From Candidatus Ligilactobacillus avistercoris (GTDB lineage: Bacteria; Bacillota; Bacilli; Lactobacillales; Lactobacillaceae): a stretch of DNA of 64,000 bases. Shown here piece after piece: positions 41,893 through 51,466 of this stretch. Both the position numbers and the translations under genes were made by a program. Under the pieces are notes generated by a model, which saw only the letters and a program-made list of their open reading frames with translations, had not been told where the DNA came from and did no database searches. Numbering within the stretch: position 1 is the stretch's first letter; the number at the start of each line of letters is the position of its first letter. The DNA lies in contig DWXB01000003.1 of assembly GCA_019119415.1 (NCBI GenBank), positions 1 to 64,000 of the forward strand, read 5' to 3'.

Positions 41893-42855
41893 CTAATCAA
41901 CAAACTGAAGTGCCAGTGAAGCGGCGCCAAGAACACCCGCCGTGTTTCCTAACTGGGCAAGCCGCAACTGCGTCGTCTCCCGAATTGTCGGGAAGGCGTA
42001 GTGCTCGAAGTAGTGCTCAACCTTGTCCAGCAAGAACTTCCCGGCGGCTGAAACGCCCCCACCAATCACGATGTAAGCCGGGTTAAGGATGCTTGAAATG
42101 TTTGCGCAGGCCATTCCCAGGTAGTGGCACACCTTGTCGACCACCATCTTGGCAAGCGGGTCATCCTCCTTGGCCAGGTCAAAGACGAGCTTGGAAGTAA
42201 TCTCTTCCCCCGCATCACTCAGCTTCTTGAGCTCGGAGTTACCGGCGTACTCTTCGGCCATGTCGTGGGCAATGTGCACCACGCCGGTAGCGGAAGCGTA
42301 CGTTTCCAAACAACCGTGATTACCGCACGTGCACAGGTAGCCTTCCGGTTCAACGTTGATGTGGCCGATTTCGCCGGCAGCCCGCATCCCGTGAAGGAGG
42401 TGACCGTCAGCGATAATTCCGCCCCCAACGCCGGTCCCGAGGGTCACGAAGACCACGTCGTTGGCGTTTTCGCCGGCGCCCATCCAGCGTTCCCCGAGGG
42501 CCGCCACGTTTGCGTCGTTATCCAGCACAAACGGAATCCGCGTGCCGGCTTCAATGCTTTCCTTCACGTTCTGGATGGTCCGCCAATTCAGGTTGTACGC
42601 ACCGACCACCGTACCTGCCTCAATATCAACCGTTCCGGGCGTCCCCATCCCAATGCCGTAAAAGTCATCCGGGGTCATATTGTACATGTCCAGGTGGTGG
42701 TTAATTGATTCGATAATGTCCGGCACAATGTGGGACCCATCATCTAAAATGTTGGTCTCAATGCTCCACTTCTGCTGAATCTCACCGTCCTTGGTGACGA
42801 TCGCAAACTTAATCGTTGTTCCGCCCAGGTCAACCCCAATGAGCTTCTTTTCCAT
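41893..42855 (-). CDS. glcK: ROK-family glucokinase
   Basis: A 320-residue ROK-family sugar kinase. It has the N-terminal phosphate loop IGVDLGGTTIKFAIV, GIGMGTPGTVD, the catalytic VLDNDANVAALGE, VTLGTGVGGGII and the zinc motif CTCGNHGCLETYASATG. It phosphorylates glucose in the cytoplasm. The gene lies between yqgQ and a rhodanese gene, as in Bacillus-type clusters. GGAGG is present upstream. Confidence 0.93.
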   Translation of the reverse strand: MEKKLIGVDLGGTTIKFAIVTKDGEIQQKWSIETNILDDGSHIVPDIIESINHHLDMYNMTPDDFYGIGMGTPGTVDIEAGTVVGAYNLNWRTIQNVKESIEAGTRIPFVLDNDANVAALGERWMGAGENANDVVFVTLGTGVGGGIIADGHLLHGMRAAGEIGHINVEPEGYLCTCGNHGCLETYASATGVVHIAHDMAEEYAGNSELKKLSDAGEEITSKLVFDLAKEDDPLAKMVVDKVCHYLGMACANISSILNPAYIVIGGGVSAAGKFLLDKVEHYFEHYAFPTIRETTQLRLAQLGNTAGVLGAASLALQFVD

Positions 42856-42873
42856 CTTTCGTATGCCTCCTGC

Positions 42874-43089
42874 CTAATTCTGCTTAGCCTGCTCGCGCTC
42901 CTCTTCAACCGCGTGCTCCCGGTTTAACACGAGCTTCGCCTTCACGAAGGTCTGCTTATCGACCACGCCCGCCTCGTACAGGTGATCCAGTTCGAGGGCC
43001 ATTAACTCGATGTCCCATAACCGCTTGCCCACGTAGACAAAGACGTTAAACTGTTTTAATAACTGCTGGACATCATACAGGGTTTTCAT
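42874..43089 (-). CDS. yqgQ: YqgQ family protein (DUF910)
   Basis: A 71-residue helical protein: YDVQQLLKQFNVFVYVGKRLWDIELMALELDHLYEAGVVD is the DUF910 core. The family is found beside glcK in Firmicutes and may bind single-stranded nucleic acid; the role is unproven. It lies between the rhomboid protease and glucokinase genes. Confidence 0.88.
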   Translation of the reverse strand: MKTLYDVQQLLKQFNVFVYVGKRLWDIELMALELDHLYEAGVVDKQTFVKAKLVLNREHAVEEEREQAKQN

Positions 43090-43173
43090 CCTGCTCGCCT
43101 CCCCACTGCGTTCATTCTGTCAAGGCAACACGATAGCATTATAGCATACCGCCGGCGCTGAATAAACCGCGGA

Positions 43174-43848
43174 TTAGACCGCTTTCATCATTAACCCGTA
43201 ACCGGCAATCAGAACAAGTCCGACCAGGGCCACGGCCGCTAGCCCGCGCTGCCACCAGGACACCCGGCCAACGCGCGGGGCAGCCAGGACGTACGCCAGC
43301 AAAAAGCCCCCGAGCAAGCCGCCGAGGTGACCTGCCAGGTCAATCCCACTGCCAAACATGTCAAACACCACGTTCAACAAAATCAGCGTGAGGAAGGTCC
43401 GGGCCGTCTGCCGGATTCCCGGTTGTTCCCGAAACGCCACCCCCAGCATCAGGTACGCACCAAACAGCCCAAAGATGGCCGTGCTGGCTCCCGCCGAAAC
43501 CGCCGGCGTGAAGAAGTAACTGGCAACGTTGCCGGCTACCCCGCTTCCCAGGTAGATTAGCAAAAAGCGCCAGTGGCCGAAGAGTGGTTCGGTTGCCACC
43601 CCCAGAAAATAGAGCGTCACCATGTTTAACACAATGTGCTGCACCCCCAAGTGCAAAAACATCGGCGTTACCAGGCGCCACCACTGGCCCATACTAATTA
43701 ACTGGTTGATCTTTGCCCCAAAGGTCATCAGGACCTGCGGCTTCGTCGGTCCGCCCGCAAGCACCATCGCAATGAAAACCACCACGTTGATTGCAATCAG
43801 CAGGTCAGTCACCAGCGGTTTATCCCGCCACGTTTCGGTCAATCCCAT
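43174..43848 (-). CDS. gluP: Rhomboid-family intramembrane serine protease
   Basis: A 224-residue protein with six to seven helices. The catalytic serine is in GASTAIFGLFGAYL and the histidine in DLAGHLGGLLGGF; the L1 loop has the expected WWRLVTPMFLHLGVQHIVLNM. It lacks the N-terminal cytoplasmic domain of Bacillus GluP, so it is the short form common in lactobacilli. It overlaps the preceding folate gene by 29 bases and is followed by yqgQ and glcK. Confidence 0.88.
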   Translation of the reverse strand: MGLTETWRDKPLVTDLLIAINVVVFIAMVLAGGPTKPQVLMTFGAKINQLISMGQWWRLVTPMFLHLGVQHIVLNMVTLYFLGVATEPLFGHWRFLLIYLGSGVAGNVASYFFTPAVSAGASTAIFGLFGAYLMLGVAFREQPGIRQTARTFLTLILLNVVFDMFGSGIDLAGHLGGLLGGFLLAYVLAAPRVGRVSWWQRGLAAVALVGLVLIAGYGLMMKAV

Positions 43849-44398
43849 TCACCCCAATCAAAAATTTTATCCGGACGTCGGTCGGCTCAACGGGCCAGTC
43901 CGCAACCGCAACTTGCCGGGCAGTATCCATCAACGCCACCGTTACACCCTGGTAGTCCTGCAGGTAGCGGTCATAGTAGCCCCCGCCAAACCCTAACCGG
44001 TCATGCTGCGGGCTGAACGCCAGCCCCGGGACCACGATGAGGTCAATTACCTCCTTGGCAAGCGCCGGTTGGGACGTATGCGGCTCCCAGATTTCCCCAA
44101 AGGGACTTTGCTGCCACGTAATGGCTGGTTGCAGGCAGTCCCAAAACGCCATCTGGCGGTGAGGTAAACAACGCGGCACCGCCACCCGTTTACCGGCTGC
44201 CAACGCATGCTGAATAATGGGCCGGGTTGCTAGTTCCGTGCCGCTACTAATCGTGACGCCAATTGTCTGAGCGGCCTGCCACTCCGGCGATTGATACAGG
44301 TGTATCAAAATACTCTTTTCGTCGCAGTCCTGCTGGCCCGCCTGCTCCGCCGCAGCGATTGCCGCTAGCTGCCGGTTCCGCGCTTCCTTTTTATCCAT
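43820..44398 (-). CDS. 5-formyltetrahydrofolate cyclo-ligase
   Basis: A 192-residue enzyme converting 5-formyl-THF to 5,10-methenyl-THF with ATP. It has the N-terminal KKEARNRQLAAI, AVPRCLPHRQMAFW, SPFGEIWEPH and the ATP-binding LIVVPGLAFSPQHDRLGFGGGYYDRYL. ATG 44398 follows AAGGAG; the longer frame to 44443 runs into the rpmG terminator and is rejected. The end overlaps the rhomboid gene start. Confidence 0.9.
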   Translation of the reverse strand: MDKKEARNRQLAAIAAAEQAGQQDCDEKSILIHLYQSPEWQAAQTIGVTISSGTELATRPIIQHALAAGKRVAVPRCLPHRQMAFWDCLQPAITWQQSPFGEIWEPHTSQPALAKEVIDLIVVPGLAFSPQHDRLGFGGGYYDRYLQDYQGVTVALMDTARQVAVADWPVEPTDVRIKFLIGVNGIDRNVAG

Positions 44399-44410
44399 CG
44401 TTTTCTCCTT

Positions 44411-44450
44411 AAAAAAACCACAAAGGGGGCCGTGATTCATCACGGTCCCC
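44411..44450 (-). terminator. Terminator after rpmG
   Basis: A GC-rich hairpin (about 11 bp with a wobble, loop TTCA/TGAA) is followed on the minus strand by a run of seven T. It lies between rpmG and the folate gene. Confidence 0.85.
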
Positions 44451-44457
44451 TCGCTGG

Positions 44458-44607
44458 TTACTTCGTTTCCTTGTGTAACGTAACCTTCCGCTGCTTTGGG
44501 CAGTACTTCTTCAGTTCAATCCGGTCCGGATTGTTCCGCTTGTTCTTACTTGAAAGGTACGTCTGTTCACCACATTCTGTGCACTCTAATGTGATATGTT
44601 CACGCAT
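44458..44607 (-). CDS. rpmG: 50S ribosomal protein L33
   Basis: A 49-residue protein, too short for most gene finders: [20 protein letters not shown] at the N terminus, then [21 protein letters not shown] and the end TLHKETK. It has the first zinc cysteine pair (CTEC), but in the second pair only one cysteine remains (YCPKQ instead of CPxC), so zinc binding is probably lost or altered. A GGAGG ribosome site lies upstream. Confidence 0.93.
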   Translation of the reverse strand: MREHITLECTECGEQTYLSSKNKRNNPDRIELKKYCPKQRKVTLHKETK

Positions 44608-44705
44608 GCGTCTAACCTCCAAACTATTCGAATATATTCTACTAGCGCTAGGCTAACAGCAACCATTTTAGCATTTATTTTAGGGAAACGCTAGGGGGCC
44701 AACCA

Positions 44706-45839
44706 CTACTTGTTGATCTTGTTCTTAATCCGTTCAAATAGTGATTCGCTCGCCACGCTCTCCCCCGAAGCCACCGCGAAGTCCCGCAGTGCTTCCTTCT
44801 GCTTCTTGGAAAGCTTCTTTGGCGTTTGAATCTTGACGGTGACCTGCTCGTCACCGTTACCCGTTCCCCGCAGCCGTGGGGCGCCTTTGCCCCGCAGCCG
44901 GAAGGTCGTACCAGTCTGTGTTCCTGCTGGAATTCGCAACTCAACGTCCCCGTGAACGGTTGGCACCTTGATTTCATCACCTAAGGCAGCCTGCACGAAG
45001 CTGATCGGCTGGTCGAGGTAAATTTCCGCCCCGTCCCGCTTAAACTGCTTGCTTGGGGCCACCCGGAACACGATGTACAGGTCGCCGTACGGGCCGCCGT
45101 TTTCACCGGCTTCCCCCTGGCCCTGGAGCCGCATCTGGTTGCCGTCCTCAATCCCGGCTGGAACGGTGACTTCAATCGCGTGCTTCTCCCGCACGTGGCC
45201 AGTACCACCACACGTCGGGCACTTGTCCTTAATTTCCTTCCCGGTTCCGTGGCACACGTCACATTCCTGCTGGGAAACCATTTGGCCAAGCGGGGTTTGC
45301 CGCTGAACCTGGATGAATCCGCGACCGCCACACCGGGAACACGTGACCGGCGAAGTTCCCGGCTTGGCACCCGTTCCATGACAGTCCTTACACGTGTCTT
45401 CGCGGGTGTATTCGATGTCCGTCTTCTTCCCGAAGATGGCCTCCTTAAAGGTCAGGTGCATCTCATACTGCAGGTCGCGGCCCTGCCGTGGTGCGTTGGC
45501 CTGCTGGGCCGCACTCCGGCCACCGCCGAAGAACGAATTGACGAAGTCATCAAAGCCACCGCCGAACCCGCCGTTGAAGTTTGCGCCGCCAAAGCCGCCG
45601 GCACCCCCACCGTTAAACTGCTGTCCGGTTGACCCAAACTGATCGTACTGGGCCTTCTTTTGCGGGTCGCCGAGAATATCATAGGCGTCGTTGACTTCCT
45701 TAAACTTCTCTTCGGCTCCCGGCTCGTGGTTCAGGTCCGGGTGGTATTTCTTGGAAAGCCGCCGGTACGCCTTCTTAATTTCGGCGTCCGAGGCATCCCG
45801 GTCAACGCCTAGTACCTTATACGGATCACTTTCAGCCAT
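44706..45839 (-). CDS. dnaJ: Chaperone DnaJ
   Basis: A 377-residue Hsp40. The J domain with HPD is [21 protein letters not shown] Gly/Phe-rich linker follows (about 75-110), then four zinc-finger repeats ([32 protein letters not shown]) and the C-terminal substrate-binding domains. It stimulates DnaK ATPase. Last gene of hrcA-grpE-dnaK-dnaJ; a strong hairpin precedes it. Confidence 0.96.
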   Translation of the reverse strand: MAESDPYKVLGVDRDASDAEIKKAYRRLSKKYHPDLNHEPGAEEKFKEVNDAYDILGDPQKKAQYDQFGSTGQQFNGGGAGGFGGANFNGGFGGGFDDFVNSFFGGGRSAAQQANAPRQGRDLQYEMHLTFKEAIFGKKTDIEYTREDTCKDCHGTGAKPGTSPVTCSRCGGRGFIQVQRQTPLGQMVSQQECDVCHGTGKEIKDKCPTCGGTGHVREKHAIEVTVPAGIEDGNQMRLQGQGEAGENGGPYGDLYIVFRVAPSKQFKRDGAEIYLDQPISFVQAALGDEIKVPTVHGDVELRIPAGTQTGTTFRLRGKGAPRLRGTGNGDEQVTVKIQTPKKLSKKQKEALRDFAVASGESVASESLFERIKNKINK

Positions 45840-45861
45840 TTTCTTCCTCCATTAAAACCAA

Positions 45862-45891
45862 CCAGGGGCGTGGCCACTGCCACCCCCCTGG
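45862..45891 (-). terminator. Strong hairpin between dnaK and dnaJ
   Basis: A 13-base stem with one mismatch (CCAGGGG-c-GTGGC / GCCAC-c-CCCCTGG) and a CACT loop, followed on the minus strand by TTGGTTTT. It may terminate part of the transcripts or protect the dnaK 3' end, so lowering dnaJ output. Confidence 0.65.
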
Positions 45892-45914
45892 AATGTAACC
45901 ACTCAAATCAGCGT

Positions 45915-47774
45915 TTACTTCTTGTCGTCCGGGTCAACTTCCTTGAAGTCACCGTCAACGGTGTTGTCGTCGGCACTTCCGTTGGTATTGGTGTTCCCGG
46001 CAGCACTGCCGTCAGCTTGACCAGCAGCACCCTGGGCCTGCTGAGCCTGCTGGTACAGCTTAACTGACAGGTCCTGAATGATCTTGGTCAGGTCATCCTT
46101 CTTGCTCTTCATGGCGTCAATGTCGTTTGACTCCTGCGCCTTCTTCAGGGCTTCACGCGCATCCTTAGCCTTCTTGACCTCGTCTTCAGAAACCTTCCCG
46201 TCTAATTCCTTCAGGGTCTTTTCAGACTGGAAGAGCAGCTGGTCGACTTCGTTCCGGAGGTCAACTTCTTCCTTCCGCTTCTTGTCGGCAGCTTCGTTTT
46301 CCTTAGCTTCCTTCACCATCCGGTCGATTTCATCGTCGGAAAGTCCTGATGAACTCTTGATGGTAATCTTCTGTTCCTTGTTAGTCCCGAGGTCCTTCGC
46401 TGATACGTTCACGATCCCGTTCTTGTCGATGTCGAACTTAACTTCGATCTGCGGAACGCCACGTGGTGCCGGCGGAATGTCCGTTAACTGGAAGCGGCCA
46501 AGCGTCTTGTTGTCCGCTGCCATCGGCCGTTCACCCTGCAGCACGTGAATGTCAACGGCTGGCTGGTTATCAGCAGCAGTTGAGAAGACCTGACTCTTGC
46601 TGGTTGGAATCGTCGTGTTCCGGTCAATTAACTTGGTGAAGACCCCACCCATGGTTTCAATTCCAAGGGACAGTGGCGTAACGTCCAGTAAAACAACGTC
46701 CTTCACGTCACCGGTAATCACACCACCTTGGATAGCAGCTCCTAAAGCAACTGCTTCGTCCGGGTTAACTGATTCGTTCGGCTTGTGGCCGGTTTCCTTT
46801 TCAACGGCTTCCTTAACAGCCGGAATCCGCGTGGAACCACCGACCAGGATAACCTCGTCAATGTCGCTGTTTGTTAAGCCGGCATCCTTCAGGGCGTTCC
46901 GGACAGGAATCTTCGTCCGGTCAATCAGGTCAGCGGTCAGTTCGTTGAACTTAGCCCGCGTTAACGTCATGTCCAGGTGCAGTGGGCCGTTTTCACCAGA
47001 AGCGATGAATGGCAGTGAAATCTGCGTCTCAGACATTCCGGATAAGTCCTTCTTGGCCTTTTCAGCGGCTTCCTTCATCCGCTGCAGCGTAACCTTGTCC
47101 TGGGACAGGTCAACCCCGTGTTCTTCCTTGAAGTTGGCAACCATCCAGTCGATGATCTTGTTATCAAAGTCGTCCCCACCAAGATGGGTATCCCCGTTCG
47201 TGGAGAGCACTTCAAAGACCCCGTCACCGAGTTCCAGGATGGAAACATCAAACGTTCCCCCACCAAGGTCGAACACAAGAATCTTTTCATCCTTGTCCAG
47301 CTTGTCAAGCCCGTAAGCCAAAGCAGCGGCCGTCGGTTCGTTGACAATCCGTTCAACCTTTAAGCCGGCAATCTTTCCGGCATCCTTGGTAGCCTGCCGC
47401 TGGGAGTCGTTGAAGTAGGCTGGGACCGTGATAACGGCTTGCGTCACGTCTTCACCCAGGTATGATTCTGCGTAGTCCTTGATGTACTGGAGAATCATGG
47501 CTGAGATTTCCTGTGGCGTGTACTTCTTACCATCAATGTCGACCTTGTAGTCGGTTTCGCCCATGTGCCGCTTGATTGATGAAACGGTGTTTGGGTTTGT
47601 AATGGCCTGGTTCTTAGCAACCTGACCAACCTGTGTTTCCCCGTTCTTGAAGGAAACAACGGACGGCGTTGTCCGGTTTCCTTCCGGGTTAGTGATAATC
47701 TTTGCATCCTTACCTTCAAGGACGGCAACGGCTGAGTTCGTCGTCCCAAGGTCAATTCCAATAATCTTTGACAT
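45915..47774 (-). CDS. dnaK: Chaperone DnaK (Hsp70)
   Basis: A 619-residue Hsp70. Nucleotide-binding motifs are [35 protein letters not shown] and [12 protein letters not shown]; the linker [13 protein letters not shown] leads to the peptide-binding domain. The tail is rich in Gln, Ala, Gly and Asp. It refolds proteins with DnaJ and GrpE. Third gene of the CIRCE-controlled heat-shock operon. Confidence 0.97.
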   Translation of the reverse strand: MSKIIGIDLGTTNSAVAVLEGKDAKIITNPEGNRTTPSVVSFKNGETQVGQVAKNQAITNPNTVSSIKRHMGETDYKVDIDGKKYTPQEISAMILQYIKDYAESYLGEDVTQAVITVPAYFNDSQRQATKDAGKIAGLKVERIVNEPTAAALAYGLDKLDKDEKILVFDLGGGTFDVSILELGDGVFEVLSTNGDTHLGGDDFDNKIIDWMVANFKEEHGVDLSQDKVTLQRMKEAAEKAKKDLSGMSETQISLPFIASGENGPLHLDMTLTRAKFNELTADLIDRTKIPVRNALKDAGLTNSDIDEVILVGGSTRIPAVKEAVEKETGHKPNESVNPDEAVALGAAIQGGVITGDVKDVVLLDVTPLSLGIETMGGVFTKLIDRNTTIPTSKSQVFSTAADNQPAVDIHVLQGERPMAADNKTLGRFQLTDIPPAPRGVPQIEVKFDIDKNGIVNVSAKDLGTNKEQKITIKSSSGLSDDEIDRMVKEAKENEAADKKRKEEVDLRNEVDQLLFQSEKTLKELDGKVSEDEVKKAKDAREALKKAQESNDIDAMKSKKDDLTKIIQDLSVKLYQQAQQAQGAAGQADGSAAGNTNTNGSADDNTVDGDFKEVDPDDKK

Positions 47775-47799
47775 CTACCTTACCTCTTTTTCTTCTTAA

Positions 47800-48387
47800 T
47801 TACTGTGCAACAACGACCATGGCTGGCCGCAAAACACGGTCCTTTAACATGTAACCATCCTGGAACACCTCAACGATTGTCTCGGGTTCCTGCCCATCCT
47901 CAGCCGGCACACTCTTGACGGCCTGGTGGAGCGTCGGATCGAACTTCTTGCCGAGGGATTCGATCTTGGTGATTTCGTTATCGGTAAAGGCCTTATTTAA
48001 GTCCTTAGCCACCATCTCGACCCCCTGCTTGAGGTTCTTGGAGGCTTCGTCATCCACCTCAATCTCAAGCGCCCGGTTCAGGTTATCAATCACCGGTAGC
48101 ACCGCAGTTGCCAACCGTTGACTCTGATACTTCAACAGCTGCTCCTGCTCCTTCTTGTAGCGCGTTTGCATGTTAGCCATTTCCGCTTCAGCCCGCAGGT
48201 ACTTATCTTCCAGCTCATCCTTTTCCTTCGTAAGCTGGTTAATCTGTTCCTGCGCCGCCTTCAGCTGGTCCTTGGCCGTTGGCTTCTTTTTCGCCGCAGC
48301 CTTTTTTGATTCCTGCTTCTTAGAATCCTGGGCCTTCTCCTTGGCGGCTGCCGCTTCTTGGTTTGCTTTTTCCTTATCCGTTGCCAC
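47800..48387 (-). CDS. grpE: Nucleotide exchange factor GrpE
   Basis: A 195-residue protein: a charged, Lys/Ala-rich N-terminal part, the long coiled coil (AQEQINQLTKEKDELEDKYL and onward), and the C-terminal beta domain (FDPTLHQAVKSVP, VEVFQDGYMLKDRVLRPAMV). It releases ADP from DnaK. The start is a GTG; it follows hrcA after 15 bases. Confidence 0.95.
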   Translation of the reverse strand: MATDKEKANQEAAAAKEKAQDSKKQESKKAAAKKKPTAKDQLKAAQEQINQLTKEKDELEDKYLRAEAEMANMQTRYKKEQEQLLKYQSQRLATAVLPVIDNLNRALEIEVDDEASKNLKQGVEMVAKDLNKAFTDNEITKIESLGKKFDPTLHQAVKSVPAEDGQEPETIVEVFQDGYMLKDRVLRPAMVVVAQ

Positions 48388-48402
48388 GTCAACACCCCTT
48401 TT

Positions 48403-49440
48403 CTACTCGTCAAAATTATGGTAGTAGTTCAGCATTTTACGCGTTAATTCCTGCCGGAGTGCTCCCAGGAGCCCAATCACCTTGGAGTACGGCATGTTGG
48501 TTGGCCCAAGAATGGCAATCATGCCCTTCCCGTAGTCATCCACGTTGTAGGTTGCTGAAACCACACTATAATTCAGCAATAATTGGTTCGCCATCTCATC
48601 ACCGATCTTCACGGTAATGTCCTTGTCCTGGGGATCAACAATGTCGGATAACTCCGGTGCTCGTTCCATCAACGCATAGAGCGACTTAGCTTCATCCAAA
48701 TCACCATCGTTGGCAAAGTTGAAGACGTTCATCTTCCCGCCAACGAAGTACTGCTCGTGCGCAATCTTTTGCAGAATGTCACTCACAACGGCGACCATCC
48801 CAGCGGGTTGCTTGAAGTACTTGGCAATTAAGCCAATGTTAGCGGTCAACTTAGCTGGAATTTGCCGGAGTGGCACGCCCACAAGCTGGTCGTTAATCAC
48901 GCGCATCACGGGTTCAACCTGATCACCCGTCACGCCTTCAGGTAACTGGAACAGCTTACTCTCAACCGTCCCGTCACTAGCCACAAGAATAGCCATCACC
49001 TGCTGGTTCCCCAGTGGCACCATCCGGAAGCCTTCCAAGAGGACGTCCTCGACCTCCGGCTTCAGGGTAATCGTCGTGTAGTTTGTCAGGTCTGACAAAA
49101 TGTTGGCGGACGTCGCCACGATTTCGTCAACCTTCGAAAAATCCCCCTGAAAAGACGAACGAATATCCGCGAGGGCCTGCTGGTCAACCTGGGCCGGCGT
49201 CAAAATGTTATCAACATAGTACCGGTAGCCCTTGATTGACGGCACCCGCCCGGAACTAGAATGTTCCTTGCGAATGAGCCCCGCCTTCTCCAACGCCGCC
49301 ATCTCGTTACGGATTGTTGCTGAACTCACATGGACTGGTAATTGCTCCTGCAACGTTTTTGAACCAATTGGTTGCCCGACATCCGTGTAATCCTTAATGA
49401 TCGTCTCAAGAATTAACAGTTGACGTTCCGTTAACACCAC
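48403..49440 (-). CDS. hrcA: Heat-shock repressor HrcA
   Basis: A 345-residue repressor. The winged helix is LTERQLLILETIIKDYTDVG…VSSATIRNEMAALEKAGLI, followed by HSSSGRVPSIKGYRYYVD. It represses its own operon at the CIRCE site and depends on GroEL for activity. GTG at 49440 is chosen because AGAGGTGA precedes it, and because the longer frame to 49458 would run into the operator. First gene of the operon. Confidence 0.94.
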   Translation of the reverse strand: MVLTERQLLILETIIKDYTDVGQPIGSKTLQEQLPVHVSSATIRNEMAALEKAGLIRKEHSSSGRVPSIKGYRYYVDNILTPAQVDQQALADIRSSFQGDFSKVDEIVATSANILSDLTNYTTITLKPEVEDVLLEGFRMVPLGNQQVMAILVASDGTVESKLFQLPEGVTGDQVEPVMRVINDQLVGVPLRQIPAKLTANIGLIAKYFKQPAGMVAVVSDILQKIAHEQYFVGGKMNVFNFANDGDLDEAKSLYALMERAPELSDIVDPQDKDITVKIGDEMANQLLLNYSVVSATYNVDDYGKGMIAILGPTNMPYSKVIGLLGALRQELTRKMLNYYHNFDE

Positions 49441-49451
49441 AATCACCTCTT

Positions 49452-49523
49452 TTAGCACTTAGCACTCATAATTGCTAAGTGCTAAGTCACCTATAATATA
49501 CAAAATTGATTGGCATTCGTCAA
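49452..49523 (-). promoter_or_regulatory. Heat-shock operon promoter and CIRCE element
   Basis: CIRCE at 49459-49485 reads TTAGCACTC-N9-AAGTGCTAA, one base off consensus in the right arm. A larger perfect repeat TTAGCACTTAGCA / TGCTAAGTGCTAA (49452-49464, 49473-49485) overlaps it. The promoter on the minus strand is TTGACG (49518-49523), 17 bases, TATATT (49495-49500). Confidence 0.93.
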
Positions 49524-49532
49524 TATTCTGGC

Positions 49533-50483
49533 TTAATTTTTCTGTTGTTGGGCAAACCATGCTTGAATCGTTTGCCGGTCCTGCTTTAACTGGGTGACCA
49601 GCTCATCAGCAGACGCAAACTTTTGCTGCCCACGCACAAAGTCAAACCAGCGAACCTTCACGAACTGACCGTATACCATCTGGTCAAAGTCAAACAGGTT
49701 AATTTCGAGGACCACGTCGTTGTGGTCACCAAACGTTTCGTTCCGGCCCAGCGAAGCCATTCCGTTGTACCAGGTTCCCTGCACGTTGACCTGCACGGCG
49801 TACACCCCAATTGCCGGCAAGCGCAGGTTATCCCCATCCGCGATGTTGAGCGTTGGAAAGCCCAGACGCCGCCCCCGGGCAAACCCGTGCACCACGTATC
49901 CGTTCGTTTCGTACGGGTATCCCAAAAGTCGGTTGGCCAACTGCACGTCGCCGCCATCAATGGCCTTCCGGATCCGGGTGGAGCTGATTTTATCGTTATC
50001 CTGAAGAAGGTGGGTAACCGGTAAAACACCAAACCGGCCCTTGGCGTACTGCGGGAGGGTGTGCATGTTGGCCACGCGGGGATTGCCAAACGTGAAATCC
50101 TCCCCGGCAACCACCGCCACCGTGTTTAACCCTACAATGTAGCGGTCAACAAAATCCTGGGGCGCCATCTCCGCTAAGGTTTCGTCAAACGTGAGAATGT
50201 ACTCCACATCAGCCCCCAACGCAGCAAAGTGGGCGGCCTTTTGCGCAGACGATGTCAGGTACCGGAAGGGTTGCCACCGCATGCCCTGAAACATTAATTT
50301 CGGGTACCGGTCAAACGTCATGACGCCTAACCGGGCGTTCCGCCGGGAAGCTTCCTCCTTGGCCGCTTCAATCACCCGCTGGTGGCCCCGATGAACGCCG
50401 TCAAAGAAGCCCACCGCGAGGACGACCGGCGCGCCGGCTGCCCGGGTGACGTCTTCCACACTCGTAATCTCCACCGTCTCCAT
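49533..50483 (-). CDS. ribF: Bifunctional riboflavin kinase/FAD synthetase
   Basis: A 316-residue enzyme that makes FMN and FAD. The N-terminal nucleotidyltransferase part has LAVGFFDGVHRGHQRVI and, later, SSTRIRKAIDGGDVQLA. The C-terminal kinase has GRRLGFPTLNIA, IGVYAVQVNVQGTWYNGMASLG and EINLFDFDQMVYGQFVKVRWF. It lies eight bases after truB, the usual truB-ribF pair. Confidence 0.95.
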   Translation of the reverse strand: METVEITSVEDVTRAAGAPVVLAVGFFDGVHRGHQRVIEAAKEEASRRNARLGVMTFDRYPKLMFQGMRWQPFRYLTSSAQKAAHFAALGADVEYILTFDETLAEMAPQDFVDRYIVGLNTVAVVAGEDFTFGNPRVANMHTLPQYAKGRFGVLPVTHLLQDNDKISSTRIRKAIDGGDVQLANRLLGYPYETNGYVVHGFARGRRLGFPTLNIADGDNLRLPAIGVYAVQVNVQGTWYNGMASLGRNETFGDHNDVVLEINLFDFDQMVYGQFVKVRWFDFVRGQQKFASADELVTQLKQDRQTIQAWFAQQQKN

Positions 50484-50491
50484 TCCATCAC

Positions 50492-51406
50492 CTACTCACT
50501 TAAATCGATCATCCGCTCCGGCTGGTACCGGTGCTGCTTTTCATTATAACAGTAGACCGCCCGGACGCGCAGCCCGGTTTGCAAAACAACGCGTGGAACT
50601 GGCTGGCCGGCAGTCACCTGCTTTTCCGCAAGAAAGCCGCCGTTTTGCACCCGCTGCCACTCACTTGCGGTCAACTGGTGGTGCGGCAACGTCCGCAGGG
50701 CGTGGTCCACGGAAACCAGCGTATTTTCACGCTGCTGGTCGTCCATTTCCTCCAACTGGGCGAGGGTCACCGTCTCGTCACTGGTGAACCCCCCGCTCTT
50801 AATCCGGGTTAACCGCGCCATCACCGCGGGAACGCCGAGTGCCCGGCCAAGATCAACCGCCAGCGTCCGGACGTAGGTCCCTTTCCCGCACGCCACCTCA
50901 AAGAAGACGTGCTGTTCCTGGGCGGCGGCATCGTAGGTCGCTGACCGGAGCTGCTTAAAGTAATCCACGTGAATTTGCCGGGCTGGCCGGGCAACCTCTT
51001 CGCCTGCCCGGGCGTACTCATACAGCCGTTTGCCGTGAACCTTGACTGCCGAATACATTGGCGGCACCTGGGTAATCGTCCCCTGAAACTGCGCCATGGC
51101 ATCATCAAGTGCGGCCGCGCTAAAGGGCGTGGTAATCGGTTTTTGAGCCACCATGGCCCCCTCTAAGTCCTCGGTTTCCGTCGCTTTGCCCAAGATTAGT
51201 TCGCCCTGGTACACCTTACCGGAAGCCATCAGGTAATTGACTACCTTGGTCGCGTGGCCAATGCAGATGGGCAACACACCCGCCACCGCCGGATCAAGCG
51301 TGCCACTATGCCCAACTTTCCGCGTATGAAACAGATGCCGGCACCGCATTACGCAGTCGTTACTGGTCATCCCCCGGTCCTTGTAAAGGGGTAAGATTCC
51401 GTTCAT
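50492..51406 (-). CDS. truB: tRNA pseudouridine-55 synthase
   Basis: A 304-residue enzyme that makes pseudouridine 55 in the T loop of tRNAs. The catalytic motif is KVGHSGTLDPAVAGVLPICIG, with the aspartate of GTLDP. Other motifs are TEDLEGAM, VPPMYSAVKVHGKRLYEYAR and CGKGTYVRTLAVDLG. A terminator lies between rbfA and this gene. Confidence 0.95.
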   Translation of the reverse strand: MNGILPLYKDRGMTSNDCVMRCRHLFHTRKVGHSGTLDPAVAGVLPICIGHATKVVNYLMASGKVYQGELILGKATETEDLEGAMVAQKPITTPFSAAALDDAMAQFQGTITQVPPMYSAVKVHGKRLYEYARAGEEVARPARQIHVDYFKQLRSATYDAAAQEQHVFFEVACGKGTYVRTLAVDLGRALGVPAVMARLTRIKSGGFTSDETVTLAQLEEMDDQQRENTLVSVDHALRTLPHHQLTASEWQRVQNGGFLAEKQVTAGQPVPRVVLQTGLRVRAVYCYNEKQHRYQPERMIDLSE

Positions 51407-51426
51407 AAATACACCTCATTAATCAC

Positions 51427-51465
51427 AAAAAGAGGTTGGGACCCCCGTCTCAGCCTCTTTGTTTT
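51427..51465 (-). terminator. Terminator between rbfA and truB
   Basis: Stem AAAGAGG / CCTCTTT with partly paired inner bases, followed by TTTTTG on the minus strand. It closes the rimP-nusA-infB-rbfA transcript, at least in part. Confidence 0.75.
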
Positions 51466-51466
51466 T

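Noticed and set aside
44626..44660. Short palindrome CTAGCGCTAG upstream of rpmG
   Set aside because: A 10-bp palindrome without a clear promoter register or second copy; I cannot separate it from chance.
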